Source: Betaproteobacteria bacterium
GTDB taxonomy: Bacteria; Pseudomonadota; Gammaproteobacteria; Burkholderiales; SG8-39
DNA length: 64,000 nucleotides
Direction of reading: 5' to 3'
Assembly (NCBI GenBank): GCA_022340285.1
Contig: JAJDOG010000024.1
Span: 124,001 to 188,000 of the forward strand
This document shows positions 54,852 through 63,919 of this stretch, in pieces. Numbering within the stretch: the stretch's first letter is position 1; every line of letters starts with the position of its first letter. The translations under genes and the position numbers were made by a program. A model generated the notes under the pieces. It had not been told where the DNA came from and searched no databases. It saw only the letters and a list, made by a program, of their open reading frames with translations.

Positions 54852-55565
54852 TCAGCAGATCATCCAGAACGCGAGCGTCAGCCGCGGGAAGTCATAGAAC
54901 GAATTCTGCGGATGATAGGCGGCGTGAAAGTACTCGGAAGGAAAGATCACCAATCGCCCCGGCACCATGTCGATCGATCCGACCATTTCCCAGAACTCTT
55001 CGGCATTTTCCGGCCAGTAGTCCCGTCCGGTTTCGGCGACGCGAGGATCCTGTTGACTCGCCCGGTCGTACGCCGCGTCGTGGACGAGCGAGCTCGATTT
55101 CTTGAACCGGAAGAACGCCGTGCCGCCGGAACACTCGTCGCGGTCATTGAGATAGACGATGCACGTGAATGACCGACGCGCATTCGCGGTCATGTCGCTG
55201 TGGGGCACGGCGCAATCGGCCCGCTTTTCGTTGATCTGCATGAACCAGTTCACGTCGACGCTCGCGTCCGCGGGCCGCGTGTCGACCGAATAAACGGTCT
55301 GCACGGCCTGATGCGCAACCGAGATCATGTTGTTCGGAAACCAGACCGGGAAGCGCAGGCGACAGTCGTAGTAATCGACGAAGTTGCGACCGCCCTCCAC
55401 GTATTTCCAGTTGGGCGCCGGGGCGCTTCCCACGACCTCCCGGACCCGGCTTGGGTGTTTCAGGAAATCGTCGATCATGACCGCGGGCATCAAACCCAGC
55501 CCGGCGTTCTTGATGACGAGATTGGTATGGACGTCGAACAGCTCGTTGAAGAGGAACGGTTTCAT
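54852..55565 (-). CDS. 2OG-Fe(II) oxygenase-like protein (DUF6445 type)
   Basis: This 237-residue protein looks like a double-stranded beta-helix dioxygenase. Candidate iron ligands are His122 and Asp124 (VPHSDMTA) with a distal His at 214 or 218 in FPSEYFHAAYHP. FTCIVYLNDRDECSGGTAFFRF is the usual jelly-roll strand pair after the HxD. The pattern agrees with the DUF6445 family of putative 2OG oxygenases. The substrate is unknown. It follows gph by 57 bp on the same strand and ends 57 bp before the trp promoter. Confidence 0.75.
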   Translation of the reverse strand: MKPFLFNELFDVHTNLVIKNAGLGLMPAVMIDDFLKHPSRVREVVGSAPAPNWKYVEGGRNFVDYYDCRLRFPVWFPNNMISVAHQAVQTVYSVDTRPADASVDVNWFMQINEKRADCAVPHSDMTANARRSFTCIVYLNDRDECSGGTAFFRFKKSSSLVHDAAYDRASQQDPRVAETGRDYWPENAEEFWEMVGSIDMVPGRLVIFPSEYFHAAYHPQNSFYDFPRLTLAFWMIC

Positions 55566-55622
55566 TTCAGCGCTTCCCGGTGACGGGTGCGGACGAGCAC
55601 CCCGCCTCCCGGCAGATAGTGC

Positions 55623-56309
55623 TCATCGATCGCCGCTTGCGCAAGCTTCAAGAAATTGCGCCGCCTCGGCCAATGTCGCGACCGTCCGATCGCACGCGAG
55701 CGATTCGAACGGGCGGCCTTCGTTGTAGCCATAGGGCACGCACCAGACCGGACAGCCGGCCGCGCGTGCGGCCTGCACGTCGTTCTCCGAGTCGCCGATG
55801 ACGAGCGCTTCGGCCGGCGGCACCCCGAGCCGTTCGCATGCCAGAAGACAGGGCGCCGGGTCGGGTTTTTTTCTCGCGACCTGGTCTCCGCAGATCGCGA
55901 ACTCGAAAGCATCCAGGAAATTCGTGTCGCGCAGCAGCTCCAGCGTGAAGCGCTCGCTCTTGTTGGTCACACACGCGAGCCGCAGGCCCTGCGCGCGCAT
56001 CCGGGCGATGCCTTCGCGCGCGCCCGGATAAGGTTTCGCCTGCCGCCCGGACTCGGCTGCATAGTGTCCGTCGAATAGCTTCCACGCGCGTTGAAAGAGC
56101 GCTTCGTCTACATCGCCTTCGAGCGTCCCGGCCAGCGCCCGGCGCACCATCGTCGGCAGCCCTTTGCCCACGTAGGTTGCGATGAGAGTGGGATCGCGCG
56201 CAGGCAGTCCGAGCTCGGCGTGTACGCGATTGATTGCAGCCGCGAGATCGGCGACGGTGTCGAGCAGCGTGCCGTCCAGATCGACGAGGACGGCCCGGAT
56301 CGGGCCCAT
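55623..56309 (-). CDS. gph: Phosphoglycolate phosphatase
   Basis: This 228-residue HAD-superfamily phosphatase hydrolyses 2-phosphoglycolate. HAD motif I is VLVDLDGTLLDTVADL, motif II VTNKS, motif III the lysine in ARKKPDP and motif IV VIGDSENDVQAARAAG. The N-terminal nucleophile Asp is intact. ATG 56309 directly follows the rpe stop, the usual rpe-gph pairing of betaproteobacteria. Confidence 0.93.
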   Translation of the reverse strand: MGPIRAVLVDLDGTLLDTVADLAAAINRVHAELGLPARDPTLIATYVGKGLPTMVRRALAGTLEGDVDEALFQRAWKLFDGHYAAESGRQAKPYPGAREGIARMRAQGLRLACVTNKSERFTLELLRDTNFLDAFEFAICGDQVARKKPDPAPCLLACERLGVPPAEALVIGDSENDVQAARAAGCPVWCVPYGYNEGRPFESLACDRTVATLAEAAQFLEACASGDR

Positions 56310-56996
56310 TCAGGCGACTTTGGCGAGCTCGGCGCGCATCGCGTCGATCGTGGCCTTGTAATCCTTGGCGCCGAAGATCGCCGAGCCAGCGACGAACGTG
56401 TCGGCCCCGGCCCGCGCGATCTCGCCGATGTTGTCGACCTTCACCCCGCCGTCCACCTCGAGCAGGATCTCGCGCCGGGACTGCTTGGCTTGCGCATCGA
56501 CACGCTTGCGGACTTCGCGCAGCTTGTCGAGCGAAGCGGGGATGAATTTCTGGCCCCCGAATCCCGGATTGACCGACATCACGAGCACGAGGTCGAGCGC
56601 GTGCAGCGTGTAATCGAGCCAGTTGACCGGCGTGGCAGGGTTGAGCACCAGGCCAGGTCGACAGCCGTTTTCGCGAATCAGTCCGATCGTCCGATCGACG
56701 TGTTCGGTCGCCTCGGGATGGAAGCTGATGATGTTTGCGCCGGCTTTGGCAAAATCGGGCACGATCCGGTCGACCGGCTTCACCATCAGGTGCACGTCGA
56801 TCACCGCGTCGGTCAGCGGCCGGATCGCCTCGCAGACGTGCGGGCCGAAAGTGAGGTTCGGAACGTAATGGTTGTCCATCACGTCGAAATGAATGAAGTC
56901 CGCGCCCGCCGCCACCACCGCCAGGATCTCGTCGCCGAGACGTGCAAAATCGGCCGACAGGATGCTGGGTGCGATGCGGTGTGTGCGGGCGGGCAT
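56310..56996 (-). CDS. rpe: Ribulose-phosphate 3-epimerase
   Basis: This 228-residue TIM-barrel epimerase interconverts ribulose 5-phosphate and xylulose 5-phosphate. [35 protein letters not shown] (metal ligands), [21 protein letters not shown] and EVDGGV are all present. The ATG at 56996 was chosen over the longer open frame because the true N-terminus [13 protein letters not shown] begins there. Confidence 0.97.
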   Translation of the reverse strand: MPARTHRIAPSILSADFARLGDEILAVVAAGADFIHFDVMDNHYVPNLTFGPHVCEAIRPLTDAVIDVHLMVKPVDRIVPDFAKAGANIISFHPEATEHVDRTIGLIRENGCRPGLVLNPATPVNWLDYTLHALDLVLVMSVNPGFGGQKFIPASLDKLREVRKRVDAQAKQSRREILLEVDGGVKVDNIGEIARAGADTFVAGSAIFGAKDYKATIDAMRAELAKVA

Positions 56997-57093
56997 GGCG
57001 TCGGGAACCGGCGGTTGCGGAATGATTCTAATCGTAATCCCGGATGACGGGCCGAGCTTGTGCAGTGGGAAAATTTGATGTGGAATAAGTAGC

Positions 57094-57483
57094 ATGGATA
57101 CCGATCCGGATCGCCGGTACGAGATCAGCGTGGCAACCAGGACCCAGTACCTCGCCGACCAGTCGGACGAGGAGGCCGGACGGTACGTTTTTGCCTACAC
57201 GATCACCATTCGGAACACGGGCAGCATCGCCGCGCAGCTGATCAGCCGCCACTGGGTCATCACCGACTCGGATAGTCAGGTCCAGGAAGTGCGCGGGCTC
57301 GGCGTGGTCGGCGAGCAGCCGCTCATCAAGCCGGGCGAGGCGTTCGAGTACACGAGCGGGACTGCCATCGCCACCCAGGTCGGGACGATGCGCGGCGCCT
57401 ACCAGATGGTCGCCGAGGACGGCACCCGCTTCGACGCGGCGATCCCGGAGTTCACGCTCTCGGTGCCGCGCGTCCTGCACTGA
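57094..57483 (+). CDS. apaG: Co2+/Mg2+ efflux protein ApaG
   Basis: This 129-residue protein has the ApaG immunoglobulin-like fold. [33 protein letters not shown] and [40 protein letters not shown] span the conserved core. Mutants in enteric bacteria show altered Co2+ tolerance, but the biochemical role remains unclear. It is divergent from rpe. Confidence 0.95.
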   Translation: MDTDPDRRYEISVATRTQYLADQSDEEAGRYVFAYTITIRNTGSIAAQLISRHWVITDSDSQVQEVRGLGVVGEQPLIKPGEAFEYTSGTAIATQVGTMRGAYQMVAEDGTRFDAAIPEFTLSVPRVLH

Positions 57484-57513
57484 CGCGGCAGCGAACGCAA
57501 CGGCGTTTCGCCG

Positions 57514-58383
57514 TTAGCCGAAAGGATCGTGGGTCGCGGTCCAGCCGAGCTCGTCGTGCGCGCGCGTGCAGTCCAGCGTGAGGGAGTGTGCGGCACCTGA
57601 CAGCCAGCCCGGTTCCCCGCCCCAGCCGCCGAGACGCCAGGCTGTCCAGACGCCCGCGCGCAGCCAGGGCAGCGGAAGCCCCACGGCGCGACGATGCTGC
57701 GCGCGCGCGAGCGCCTTCCAGGTGAACGACTCGGGACGGGCGAGGTTGAAGGCTCCGGTCGACCCGGAACGCAATGCGAGCAGGATGGCGCGCGCTACGT
57801 CCGCCTCGTGTACGCATTGCAGCCTCGGCTGCGGATCGGGCACGCGCGGGTACACGGGCATCGCTGCAATTTGCCGCAGCAAGGGCAGCGCATTCGGGCC
57901 GAGGATGATATGCGGCCGCAGCACTGCCGCACGCGGCGCATGCGCCGCGATCCAGCATTCCATCGCAACCTTGTTCTCGGCGTAGAGAAATCCCGGCAGG
58001 GGCGCGAGCGGCGCCGTCTCGGCGATACCCTCACCGCGCCCATATACGGCTGCGGACGAGAGCACGACCACGCGCGCGCCCGTCGCATCGGCGGTGCCGA
58101 TGATCGTCTTCGCGGCGTCGACGTTTACCCGGCGCATTTCCCGCGCGGACGTGCGCCCGCGAGTGACGACATAGGCAAGATGAACGAGCGCTTGGGCTCG
58201 CTCCGCCTCCGCGGTAGCGGAGGCGTCGGCGATGTCGCTCACGACCGATGCGAATTTCGGGTGACGAAATCCGGGTTGCACGCGGTCGACGCCGACCACG
58301 CTCTCGACCCAGTCTGCTGCGCAGAGCGATGGCAACAACGCGTGGGCGAGGTGCCCGGCCGCGCCCGTTACGCAGACGCGCAT
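57514..58383 (-). CDS. NAD(P)-dependent epimerase/dehydratase family protein
   Basis: This 289-residue short-chain (extended SDR) enzyme has the coenzyme motif VTGAAGHLAHAL at the N-terminus, the catalytic-type SSAAVYG...YAENKVAME with Tyr and Lys spaced as YxxxK, and LRPHIILGPNALP. The true substrate is unknown. It overlaps the luciferase-like gene upstream by 16 bp and shares its transcript. Confidence 0.8.
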   Translation of the reverse strand: MRVCVTGAAGHLAHALLPSLCAADWVESVVGVDRVQPGFRHPKFASVVSDIADASATAEAERAQALVHLAYVVTRGRTSAREMRRVNVDAAKTIIGTADATGARVVVLSSAAVYGRGEGIAETAPLAPLPGFLYAENKVAMECWIAAHAPRAAVLRPHIILGPNALPLLRQIAAMPVYPRVPDPQPRLQCVHEADVARAILLALRSGSTGAFNLARPESFTWKALARAQHRRAVGLPLPWLRAGVWTAWRLGGWGGEPGWLSGAAHSLTLDCTRAHDELGWTATHDPFG

Positions 58384-59444
58384 TGCGGCCGCGCCGCGCC
58401 GAGCGCCGGCATCACCTCCTCGGCGAGGCAGGCCATCGATTCGCGCACCACTGCACTCTCCACGGCCCCGGCGCCGATCGCACAGAGAAGGTGCGTGACG
58501 CCCGCATCGCGATAGCGCGCGAGACGATCGATGCATTCTGCGGGTGACCCCGCCACCGTCATCCCCGCCGCCTCGAGCAGCCGCGGCCGTGCACCGAACC
58601 GCAGCAACGACCGGAATCGGCCGATCTCGCGGAATCGCTCATACGAGGGATAAAGCCGCTCGAGCACCGGGGCGGTGGTGCGCAGGAGCTCGGAATAGAA
58701 CCACGTGAACGCGGGTCGCGCGAGTGCTCTTGCGCGCGCGCCGTCCCGAAGGCACAGGATACCGATGGTCATGCCGATGCGCGCCGGCTCGGGGTGGCGC
58801 CAGGCCTCCCGGTAGCGACGGATGTCCTGCTCGATCATGAACCACGGCTTGAACGGCCCGGCGAGCACGCCGAGCCGCGCCTCGGCCGCCCAGTCGAAGC
58901 TCTCCGGGCTGACGGCCGCGGTCCAGAGTGGCGGATGCGGGCGCTGCACGGCAGCGGGAACCACATCGAGATTCTCGAATCGATAATGCTTGCCCGAATG
59001 GTTCAGCGGCCCACCGGCGAAACTCGCCCGCAGCACCGCGAGCGATTCTTCCGTGAGCTCGCGGCTCTCGGCCATGCGCGCGCCGAACACATCATATTCG
59101 CGTGGCGAGAATCCGCGCCCGATTCCGACCTCGAGCCGTCCGGCAGAAAGCAGATCGAGCGTCGCGACACGCTCGGCGACGTGCACGGGGTGGTGGTACG
59201 GGAGAGGAATCACGGCAAGGCCCAGTCGCAGGCGCTCGGTACGCTGCGCGGCGGCCGCGAGGAAGAGCTCGGGCTTGGACGAATGCGAGTACCCGCGCAT
59301 GAAGTGGTGCTCGACCAGCCAGGCGCAGCGGAACCCGGCGCGATCGGCGGTCTCGAGCTCCTCCAGCGCCGCGTCGAACACCTCTCGCTCGGTCCGCCGG
59401 AGGAGCGGCGGCATCGCAAGCTCATAAAATAGGTCTAAGTGCAT
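58368..59444 (-). CDS. LLM-class (luciferase-like) flavin-dependent oxidoreductase
   Basis: This 358-residue protein is a bacterial-luciferase-like TIM-barrel flavoprotein. Markers are MHLDLFYELAMPP, WLVEHHFMRGYSHSSKPELFLAAAAQRTERLRLGLAVIPLP, DLLSAGRLEVGIGRGFSPREYDVFG and a C-terminal GSPAECIDRLARYRDAGV. Such enzymes usually oxidise aldehydes, sulfonates or cyclic ketones with reduced FMN or F420; the cofactor here cannot be told. ATG 59444 is preferred to GTG 59456. A diiron oxygenase gene is divergent. Confidence 0.85.
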   Translation of the reverse strand: MHLDLFYELAMPPLLRRTEREVFDAALEELETADRAGFRCAWLVEHHFMRGYSHSSKPELFLAAAAQRTERLRLGLAVIPLPYHHPVHVAERVATLDLLSAGRLEVGIGRGFSPREYDVFGARMAESRELTEESLAVLRASFAGGPLNHSGKHYRFENLDVVPAAVQRPHPPLWTAAVSPESFDWAAEARLGVLAGPFKPWFMIEQDIRRYREAWRHPEPARIGMTIGILCLRDGARARALARPAFTWFYSELLRTTAPVLERLYPSYERFREIGRFRSLLRFGARPRLLEAAGMTVAGSPAECIDRLARYRDAGVTHLLCAIGAGAVESAVVRESMACLAEEVMPALGAARPQCASA

Positions 59445-59525
59445 ATCAGGAAACACCGGGCTGCAGTGCTTTTCAGCCCGGGCCGGCTCACGTTAGATTC
59501 GGGTATCGCCACGGAGACGTCTGCA

Positions 59526-60407
59526 ATGCCGCCCGCGCTGGTTCATTCTCTCAATGACGACAGCCTGCCTTACCACGATCCGCTGGGCAAGCTCAACTGG
59601 GACAGCGTTGCACGCGACGCCTGGTGGCTGCCGCCCGAGGCGCTGTCGCTCGCAGGGGTGCCGGCGTTCGAACGCCTGCCGCTTGCCGACCGCCAACGTC
59701 TCTCGCATTTCGAGTTCGCGCACCTTCTCGAGACCGGTATGTGGCTCGAGTCCCTGTTTATCAGCCGGCTCGCCTCCGATCTCGACAAGACCGCGGACAC
59801 CGCGCTCAAGCGCCGCTATCTGCACGAAATCCGCGAAGAAGCCGGCCACAGCCTGATGTTCATCGAGCTCATGGCGCGCAGCGGCGTCTCGATTCCCGAT
59901 GCGCGCGCGCATCGACCGCGACTGGCGCGTCTGGTGGGCCGCCATGCTCCGGCTGACGGGCTCCTCTTCTGGACTACCGTGCTCGCCGGTGAAGAATTTC
60001 CGAACCGCATGAACGCGATGGTGCGTGCAGGCATCGAGCAGTCCACCGTCTCCGCCGTCGTCTATCGCATGGTCGATCTGCACATGCGCGACGAGGCACG
60101 CCATATCGCGCATGCGCGCACCGCGGTGGAGTCGCTTGCCCGGGAAGCTTCGAGGTGGCGCAAGCGGCTCACATCGGCGGCGCTTGGCATCGTGATCGAC
60201 CAGTTCGCACGCGTCATGTTCTTTCCGCCGCCGCCCGTGTACCGGCTCGCGCTCGGAGCGAGTGAGACGAACAGTGCGAGCGGCATCCAGTGGGCCGCGC
60301 TTGCCGCGGCAAGCACCGCACGCAGCGAGCTGGTGAGTCAATCTTTGCAGCCGACACTCGCGTTTCTCGACCGGCTGGGATTGCAGGTGCGATCGCGTTT
60401 CGCGTGA
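59526..60407 (+). CDS. AurF-like diiron oxygenase family protein
   Basis: This 293-residue helical protein resembles the p-aminobenzoate N-oxygenase AurF group of ferritin-like diiron enzymes. Iron-ligand candidates are in EIREEAGHSLMF (from residue ~101), VLAGEEFPNRMN and the DEARH motif at 189-193. ATG 59526 follows ACGGAGACG. The distal 90 residues are less conserved. Its divergent neighbours are a luciferase-like oxidoreductase and an epimerase, which suggests a small oxidative pathway. The product is unknown. Confidence 0.8.
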   Translation: MPPALVHSLNDDSLPYHDPLGKLNWDSVARDAWWLPPEALSLAGVPAFERLPLADRQRLSHFEFAHLLETGMWLESLFISRLASDLDKTADTALKRRYLHEIREEAGHSLMFIELMARSGVSIPDARAHRPRLARLVGRHAPADGLLFWTTVLAGEEFPNRMNAMVRAGIEQSTVSAVVYRMVDLHMRDEARHIAHARTAVESLAREASRWRKRLTSAALGIVIDQFARVMFFPPPPVYRLALGASETNSASGIQWAALAAASTARSELVSQSLQPTLAFLDRLGLQVRSRFA

Positions 60408-60425
60408 GCACGCTGAAGCGCGCGT

Positions 60426-60533
60426 TCAGTCGTCGTCCCGCTTCTTCTTCGGAAGCGTCCACCAGACGATGAGAATCGCGATCGCCAGCGCGACCAGGCC
60501 CTCGAGAATGAAGATCCAGAACCCGCTCTGCAT
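60426..60533 (-). CDS. Small single-span membrane protein (35 aa)
   Basis: This 35-residue open frame begins MQSGFWIFILEGLVALAIAI, continues as one membrane helix to the WWT at residues 24-26, and ends PKKKRDDD. The strongly basic then acidic tail and central helix are the layout of short bacterial membrane proteins found beside enzymes of this type. It lies 18 bp past the AurF-like gene, on the opposite strand. Its ribosome site GCGAGG is close to the ATG and weak. It is too short for standard gene tracks. Confidence 0.55.
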   Translation of the reverse strand: MQSGFWIFILEGLVALAIAILIVWWTLPKKKRDDD

Positions 60534-60578
60534 GGGCCTCGCTATACTGTCCCGGCAATGCGACGTGACACGAGGCCG

Positions 60579-61841
60579 ATGATACGCGACCTGCGCCGGC
60601 TCCTCGCGGCCGCGTCACTGGTGTTGGCAGCCTGTAGCAGCACCCCGACGAAAGACACGGTGCCTGGGCAGAGCGCTTGCCCGGCCGTGACGTCCTGTTC
60701 CGTGTGCCCGGTCTGTCCCGTCGAGCCGGCCAAGCCCGACGCGCCGCCCCTCGCGCTCGCGAGCTATGCGGATCTGCCGGGTTGGGACTCGGATGATCTC
60801 GCCGGGGCATGGAACGCTTTCCTGCGCAGCTGCCGTGCGCTGCGCTTTCGCGACAGCTGGGTTGCCGCATGCGGCAAGGCGGCGGAGATCGCGACGCCGA
60901 CGAGCGATGCCATCCGCGCATTCTTCGAAGCGAACTTCACCCCTTACCGCGTCACGAACCCCGACGGCACCACCGAGGGTCGCGTCACCGGGTATTACGA
61001 GCCCTTGCTCTCCGGAAGTCGCGTTCGCGTTGCGCCCTTCGAGTATCCGCTTTATGCCCCGCCCGACGACCTGCTGATCATCGATCTCGCCAGCGTGGCG
61101 CCGGACACCAAGCACCTGCGCCTTCGCGGACGCCTGGAGGGGCGACGCGTAGTGCCCTACTACACCCGGGCGGAAATCGACAGTGGCGTGGCCCCGGTCG
61201 TTGGAAAGGAGATCGTCTGGGTGGACGACCCGATCGAGGCGTTCTTTCTCCAGATCCAGGGCTCGGGGCGGGTCCGGCTGCCAAGCGGCGAGACGATTCG
61301 AATCGGCTACGCCGACCAGAATGGTCATCCTTATGCCTCCATCGGGCGCTATCTCGTCGAGCAGGGCGAACTCGCCCTGGACGAAGCCTCGATGCAGGGA
61401 ATCCAGGCATGGGCGCGCGCCAATCCGTCACGCGTGGCGCAATTGCTGAACCAGAATCCGAGCTACGTCTTCTTTCGCGAGCTGCCGCCCGACGATGTCG
61501 CTCAGGGAGCCGATGCGGCGACCGGATACGTGGGTCCGATCGGCGCGTTGGGTGTACCGCTCACCGCGGAGCGTTCGATTGCGGTCGACCGGCGATTCGT
61601 CCCGCTCGGTGCGCCCGTCTATCTCGTCACGACCTGGCCGAACTCGGACGAGCCGCTCCGGCGATTGATGGTCGCCCAGGACACGGGCGGCGCGATCCGT
61701 GGGCCGGTCCGCGCGGATTTCTTCTGGGGCACGGGTCGTGAGGCCGGCCGCCTGGCCGGCCGCATGCGCCAGGATGGCGCAATGTGGGTGCTGCTGCCGA
61801 ACGGCTATCCTGTGCCACGCGAGCCCGCAACCGGCAATTGA
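60579..61841 (+). CDS. mltA: Membrane-bound lytic murein transglycosylase A
   Basis: This 420-residue outer-membrane lipoprotein cleaves murein with formation of anhydromuramoyl ends. The lipobox is LVLAACSS with lipid-accepting Cys. The MltA domain has RVTGYYEPLLSGSRVRVAPFEYPLY, EIVWVDDPIEAFFLQIQGSGRV and the 3D domain end AQDTGGAIRGPVRADFFWGTG with the catalytic Asp. ATG 60579 is preferred over 60558 because GAGG precedes it and because the TATACT at 60543 would leave almost no leader for the earlier ATG. Confidence 0.93.
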   Translation: MIRDLRRLLAAASLVLAACSSTPTKDTVPGQSACPAVTSCSVCPVCPVEPAKPDAPPLALASYADLPGWDSDDLAGAWNAFLRSCRALRFRDSWVAACGKAAEIATPTSDAIRAFFEANFTPYRVTNPDGTTEGRVTGYYEPLLSGSRVRVAPFEYPLYAPPDDLLIIDLASVAPDTKHLRLRGRLEGRRVVPYYTRAEIDSGVAPVVGKEIVWVDDPIEAFFLQIQGSGRVRLPSGETIRIGYADQNGHPYASIGRYLVEQGELALDEASMQGIQAWARANPSRVAQLLNQNPSYVFFRELPPDDVAQGADAATGYVGPIGALGVPLTAERSIAVDRRFVPLGAPVYLVTTWPNSDEPLRRLMVAQDTGGAIRGPVRADFFWGTGREAGRLAGRMRQDGAMWVLLPNGYPVPREPATGN

Positions 61842-61865
61842 CGGGCTGCGCGCGCCTTGCTCCGG

Positions 61866-62576
61866 CTAGCGGGACGTCTCGTCCAGGATCGCGGAGAGCT
61901 GCTCGGCATTCCGCCAGCCTCGCACGCGCCGCCCGTCCTTGAAGAAGAGCGTCGGCGTGGAGTTGACCCTGAGCTTCTGTCCCAGCGCGAGATTCTTGTC
62001 GATCGGGGTCGGACAGTTCGCCGAGGCCTCCGGCACCTTGCGCCTGAGCGCCAGATCGAAATAAGCCTGTGACGGGTCCTTCGAGCACCAGATCGCTTCG
62101 GAGTGCTTGCGAAGCTCGGGATGGATGACCGGGAACAGGAACGTATAGATTGTCGCGTCCGTGACTTCCTGGAGCGCGGTATCGAGCTGCCGGCAGGCTG
62201 GGCAGTGAGGGTCGGAAAACACGGCCATGATCCGCTTGCCGTTTCCGCGCACCGTCTTGACCGCTTGGTCGAGCGGCAGATCGCTCCACTTCACGGCAGT
62301 CAACTCGTCGAGCCGCCGCTCCGTGAGATCGATGCGAGTGCGCGCGTCGATCACGCGCCCGATGAACAGATACTCCGCCTTCTCGTCCGTGTAGACGACA
62401 TCGCCTTGAACGAAGATCTCGTACAGCCCGCCGTATGGCGTCTTGGTGACTTTCTCGACCTTGACGCCCGGGTGGCGCGCCTCGAACGCACGCTTCACGT
62501 CAGCCTCGTCCGCCAGCGCGGGCAATGCCGCGCCGAGCAGGGCGATTACGGCCGCAAAAACCATCACTCGCTTCAT
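61866..62576 (-). CDS. dsbC: Thiol:disulfide interchange protein DsbC family
   Basis: This 236-residue periplasmic disulfide isomerase has a signal ending LPALA, an N-terminal dimerisation domain and a thioredoxin domain. The redox motif is CPAC (Cys125, Cys128; FSDPHCPACRQ), not the usual CGYC of E. coli DsbC. VNSTPTLFFKDGRRV supplies the cis-Pro. A further cysteine pair (WCSKDP, ANCPTP) is also normal for DsbC. It follows the UbiH-family gene by 39 bp. Confidence 0.9.
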   Translation of the reverse strand: MKRVMVFAAVIALLGAALPALADEADVKRAFEARHPGVKVEKVTKTPYGGLYEIFVQGDVVYTDEKAEYLFIGRVIDARTRIDLTERRLDELTAVKWSDLPLDQAVKTVRGNGKRIMAVFSDPHCPACRQLDTALQEVTDATIYTFLFPVIHPELRKHSEAIWCSKDPSQAYFDLALRRKVPEASANCPTPIDKNLALGQKLRVNSTPTLFFKDGRRVRGWRNAEQLSAILDETSR

Positions 62577-62615
62577 TCAGGATCCTTTCCGGCCGGCGTA
62601 CCCCGCCGGCATGCT

Positions 62616-63776
62616 TCAGCCCAGCGCCTGGCGCACAAGCAGATTCTTCAAGACCGGCATTCGGTCGGTTAAGTTCAATCCCGCGTTTCGTATACCGGAA
62701 ATAAGTCGTCCGCGCGCGGAAAAGAGCTGCTGCAGCCCGTCGGTGACCCGGCGCATCGCCAGGATCGCCTCGGCCCGCGAGCGGGCGTAGCGGCGCAGCA
62801 GCGCGATCTCCCCGCAATCCCGGAACGGCTCTCGCGCGCGCAGCACGTCGGCGAGCGAGCGCCCATCGCCGAAACCGAGATTCACGCCCTGCCCCGCAAG
62901 CGGATGGACCACGTGCGCCGCGTCCCCGATCAGCGCGATGCGCGGCGCGACGATCCGCTCGGCCACCAGCAACTGAAGCGGAAAGGCCACCGGCGGCGTC
63001 AGGATCTCAAGATCGCCCAGCACGCCCCGCCCCGCCTCGGCAACACGTTCGCACAGCGCATCGGGCCTCAGATCGAGCAACTCGTGGGCATGCTCGTCCG
63101 GCGTGGACCAGACCATCGACATCCGCGCCCCGGGCAGGGGGAGGTAGGCGAGCACGCCATCGGATCGAAACCACTGATACGCAGCACCGTGATGCGAACG
63201 CTCGCATGAGAAGTTCGCCACGACGCCGCGTTCGCCATAGCCAGCGGCCGTCGCGGTCAGCCCCGCGTGCTTTCGCAGCCAGGATGACGCGCCGTCGGCG
63301 CCGATCACCAGCTTCGCCGCGATCCGTTCGCCGTCCTCCAACTCGAGCGTCGCTTCGCGCTCCTCGACTGCTAGAGCCGCACATCGCGCGGGACTGAACA
63401 GCGTGACGTCATGCTGCGCGGTCAATCCGTCCCACAGTGCGCGCTGCAGGCGCCCGGATTCGACGATGAAGGCGAGCTCGGCCACGCCGGTCTCGTACGC
63501 GCTGAACGACATCTGTGCGCCGGGCGCGTCACCGAAGATTTCCATGCGCCGGACGGCTTGGACGCGCGACGCGTCCAGCGACTGCCATGCGCCGACGGTG
63601 GAAAGAAATGCCGCGTTTCCGGGACTGATTGCATAGATGCGGCTGTCCCAGGGTTCGGCGGGCTGCGGCACCGCACCGGGCTCGACGAGCGCAATCCGCA
63701 AGCCTGCCCCATCCAGCGCCCGCGCGAAGCTCGCGCCGACGAGGCCCGCGCCGACTATTGCGACATCGAAGTCCAT
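62616..63776 (-). CDS. UbiH/UbiF/VisC/COQ6-family FAD-dependent monooxygenase
   Basis: This 386-residue flavoprotein hydroxylates the ubiquinone ring. The FAD motifs are DVAIVGAGLVGASFARAL at the start, LVIGADGASSWLRK near residue 155 and IGDAAHVVHPLAGQGVNLGFGD near residue 280. It is closest to the UbiH/UbiF/COQ6 group, and which ring position it acts on is not decided by sequence. With coq7 at 48.4 kb it is the second ubiquinone gene in the window. dsbC follows on the same strand. Confidence 0.9.
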   Translation of the reverse strand: MDFDVAIVGAGLVGASFARALDGAGLRIALVEPGAVPQPAEPWDSRIYAISPGNAAFLSTVGAWQSLDASRVQAVRRMEIFGDAPGAQMSFSAYETGVAELAFIVESGRLQRALWDGLTAQHDVTLFSPARCAALAVEEREATLELEDGERIAAKLVIGADGASSWLRKHAGLTATAAGYGERGVVANFSCERSHHGAAYQWFRSDGVLAYLPLPGARMSMVWSTPDEHAHELLDLRPDALCERVAEAGRGVLGDLEILTPPVAFPLQLLVAERIVAPRIALIGDAAHVVHPLAGQGVNLGFGDGRSLADVLRAREPFRDCGEIALLRRYARSRAEAILAMRRVTDGLQQLFSARGRLISGIRNAGLNLTDRMPVLKNLLVRQALG

Positions 63777-63813
63777 GGGTAGATTATGACAACGATGCCG
63801 CGAAACCGGTGCA

Positions 63814-63865
63814 CTCAGCGGGAAGGAGGGTAACGGGAGGAAACCGGCGGGTTTCCTCCTGTCCG
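63814..63865 (-). repeat. Dispersed palindromic repeat family 1, inverted copy
   Basis: Read on the minus strand this copy has GGAGGAAACC/GGTTTCCTCC arms around a GC-rich loop, followed by CCGTTACCCTCCTTCCCGCT as in the copies at 27.2 and 41.8 kb. It lies between the UbiH-family gene and the tRNA. Confidence 0.85.
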
Positions 63866-63919
63866 CAACCTTCTACTCTGCGATATGGCACTGAACCAGA
63901 GACGAAGGCATGAATAGAA

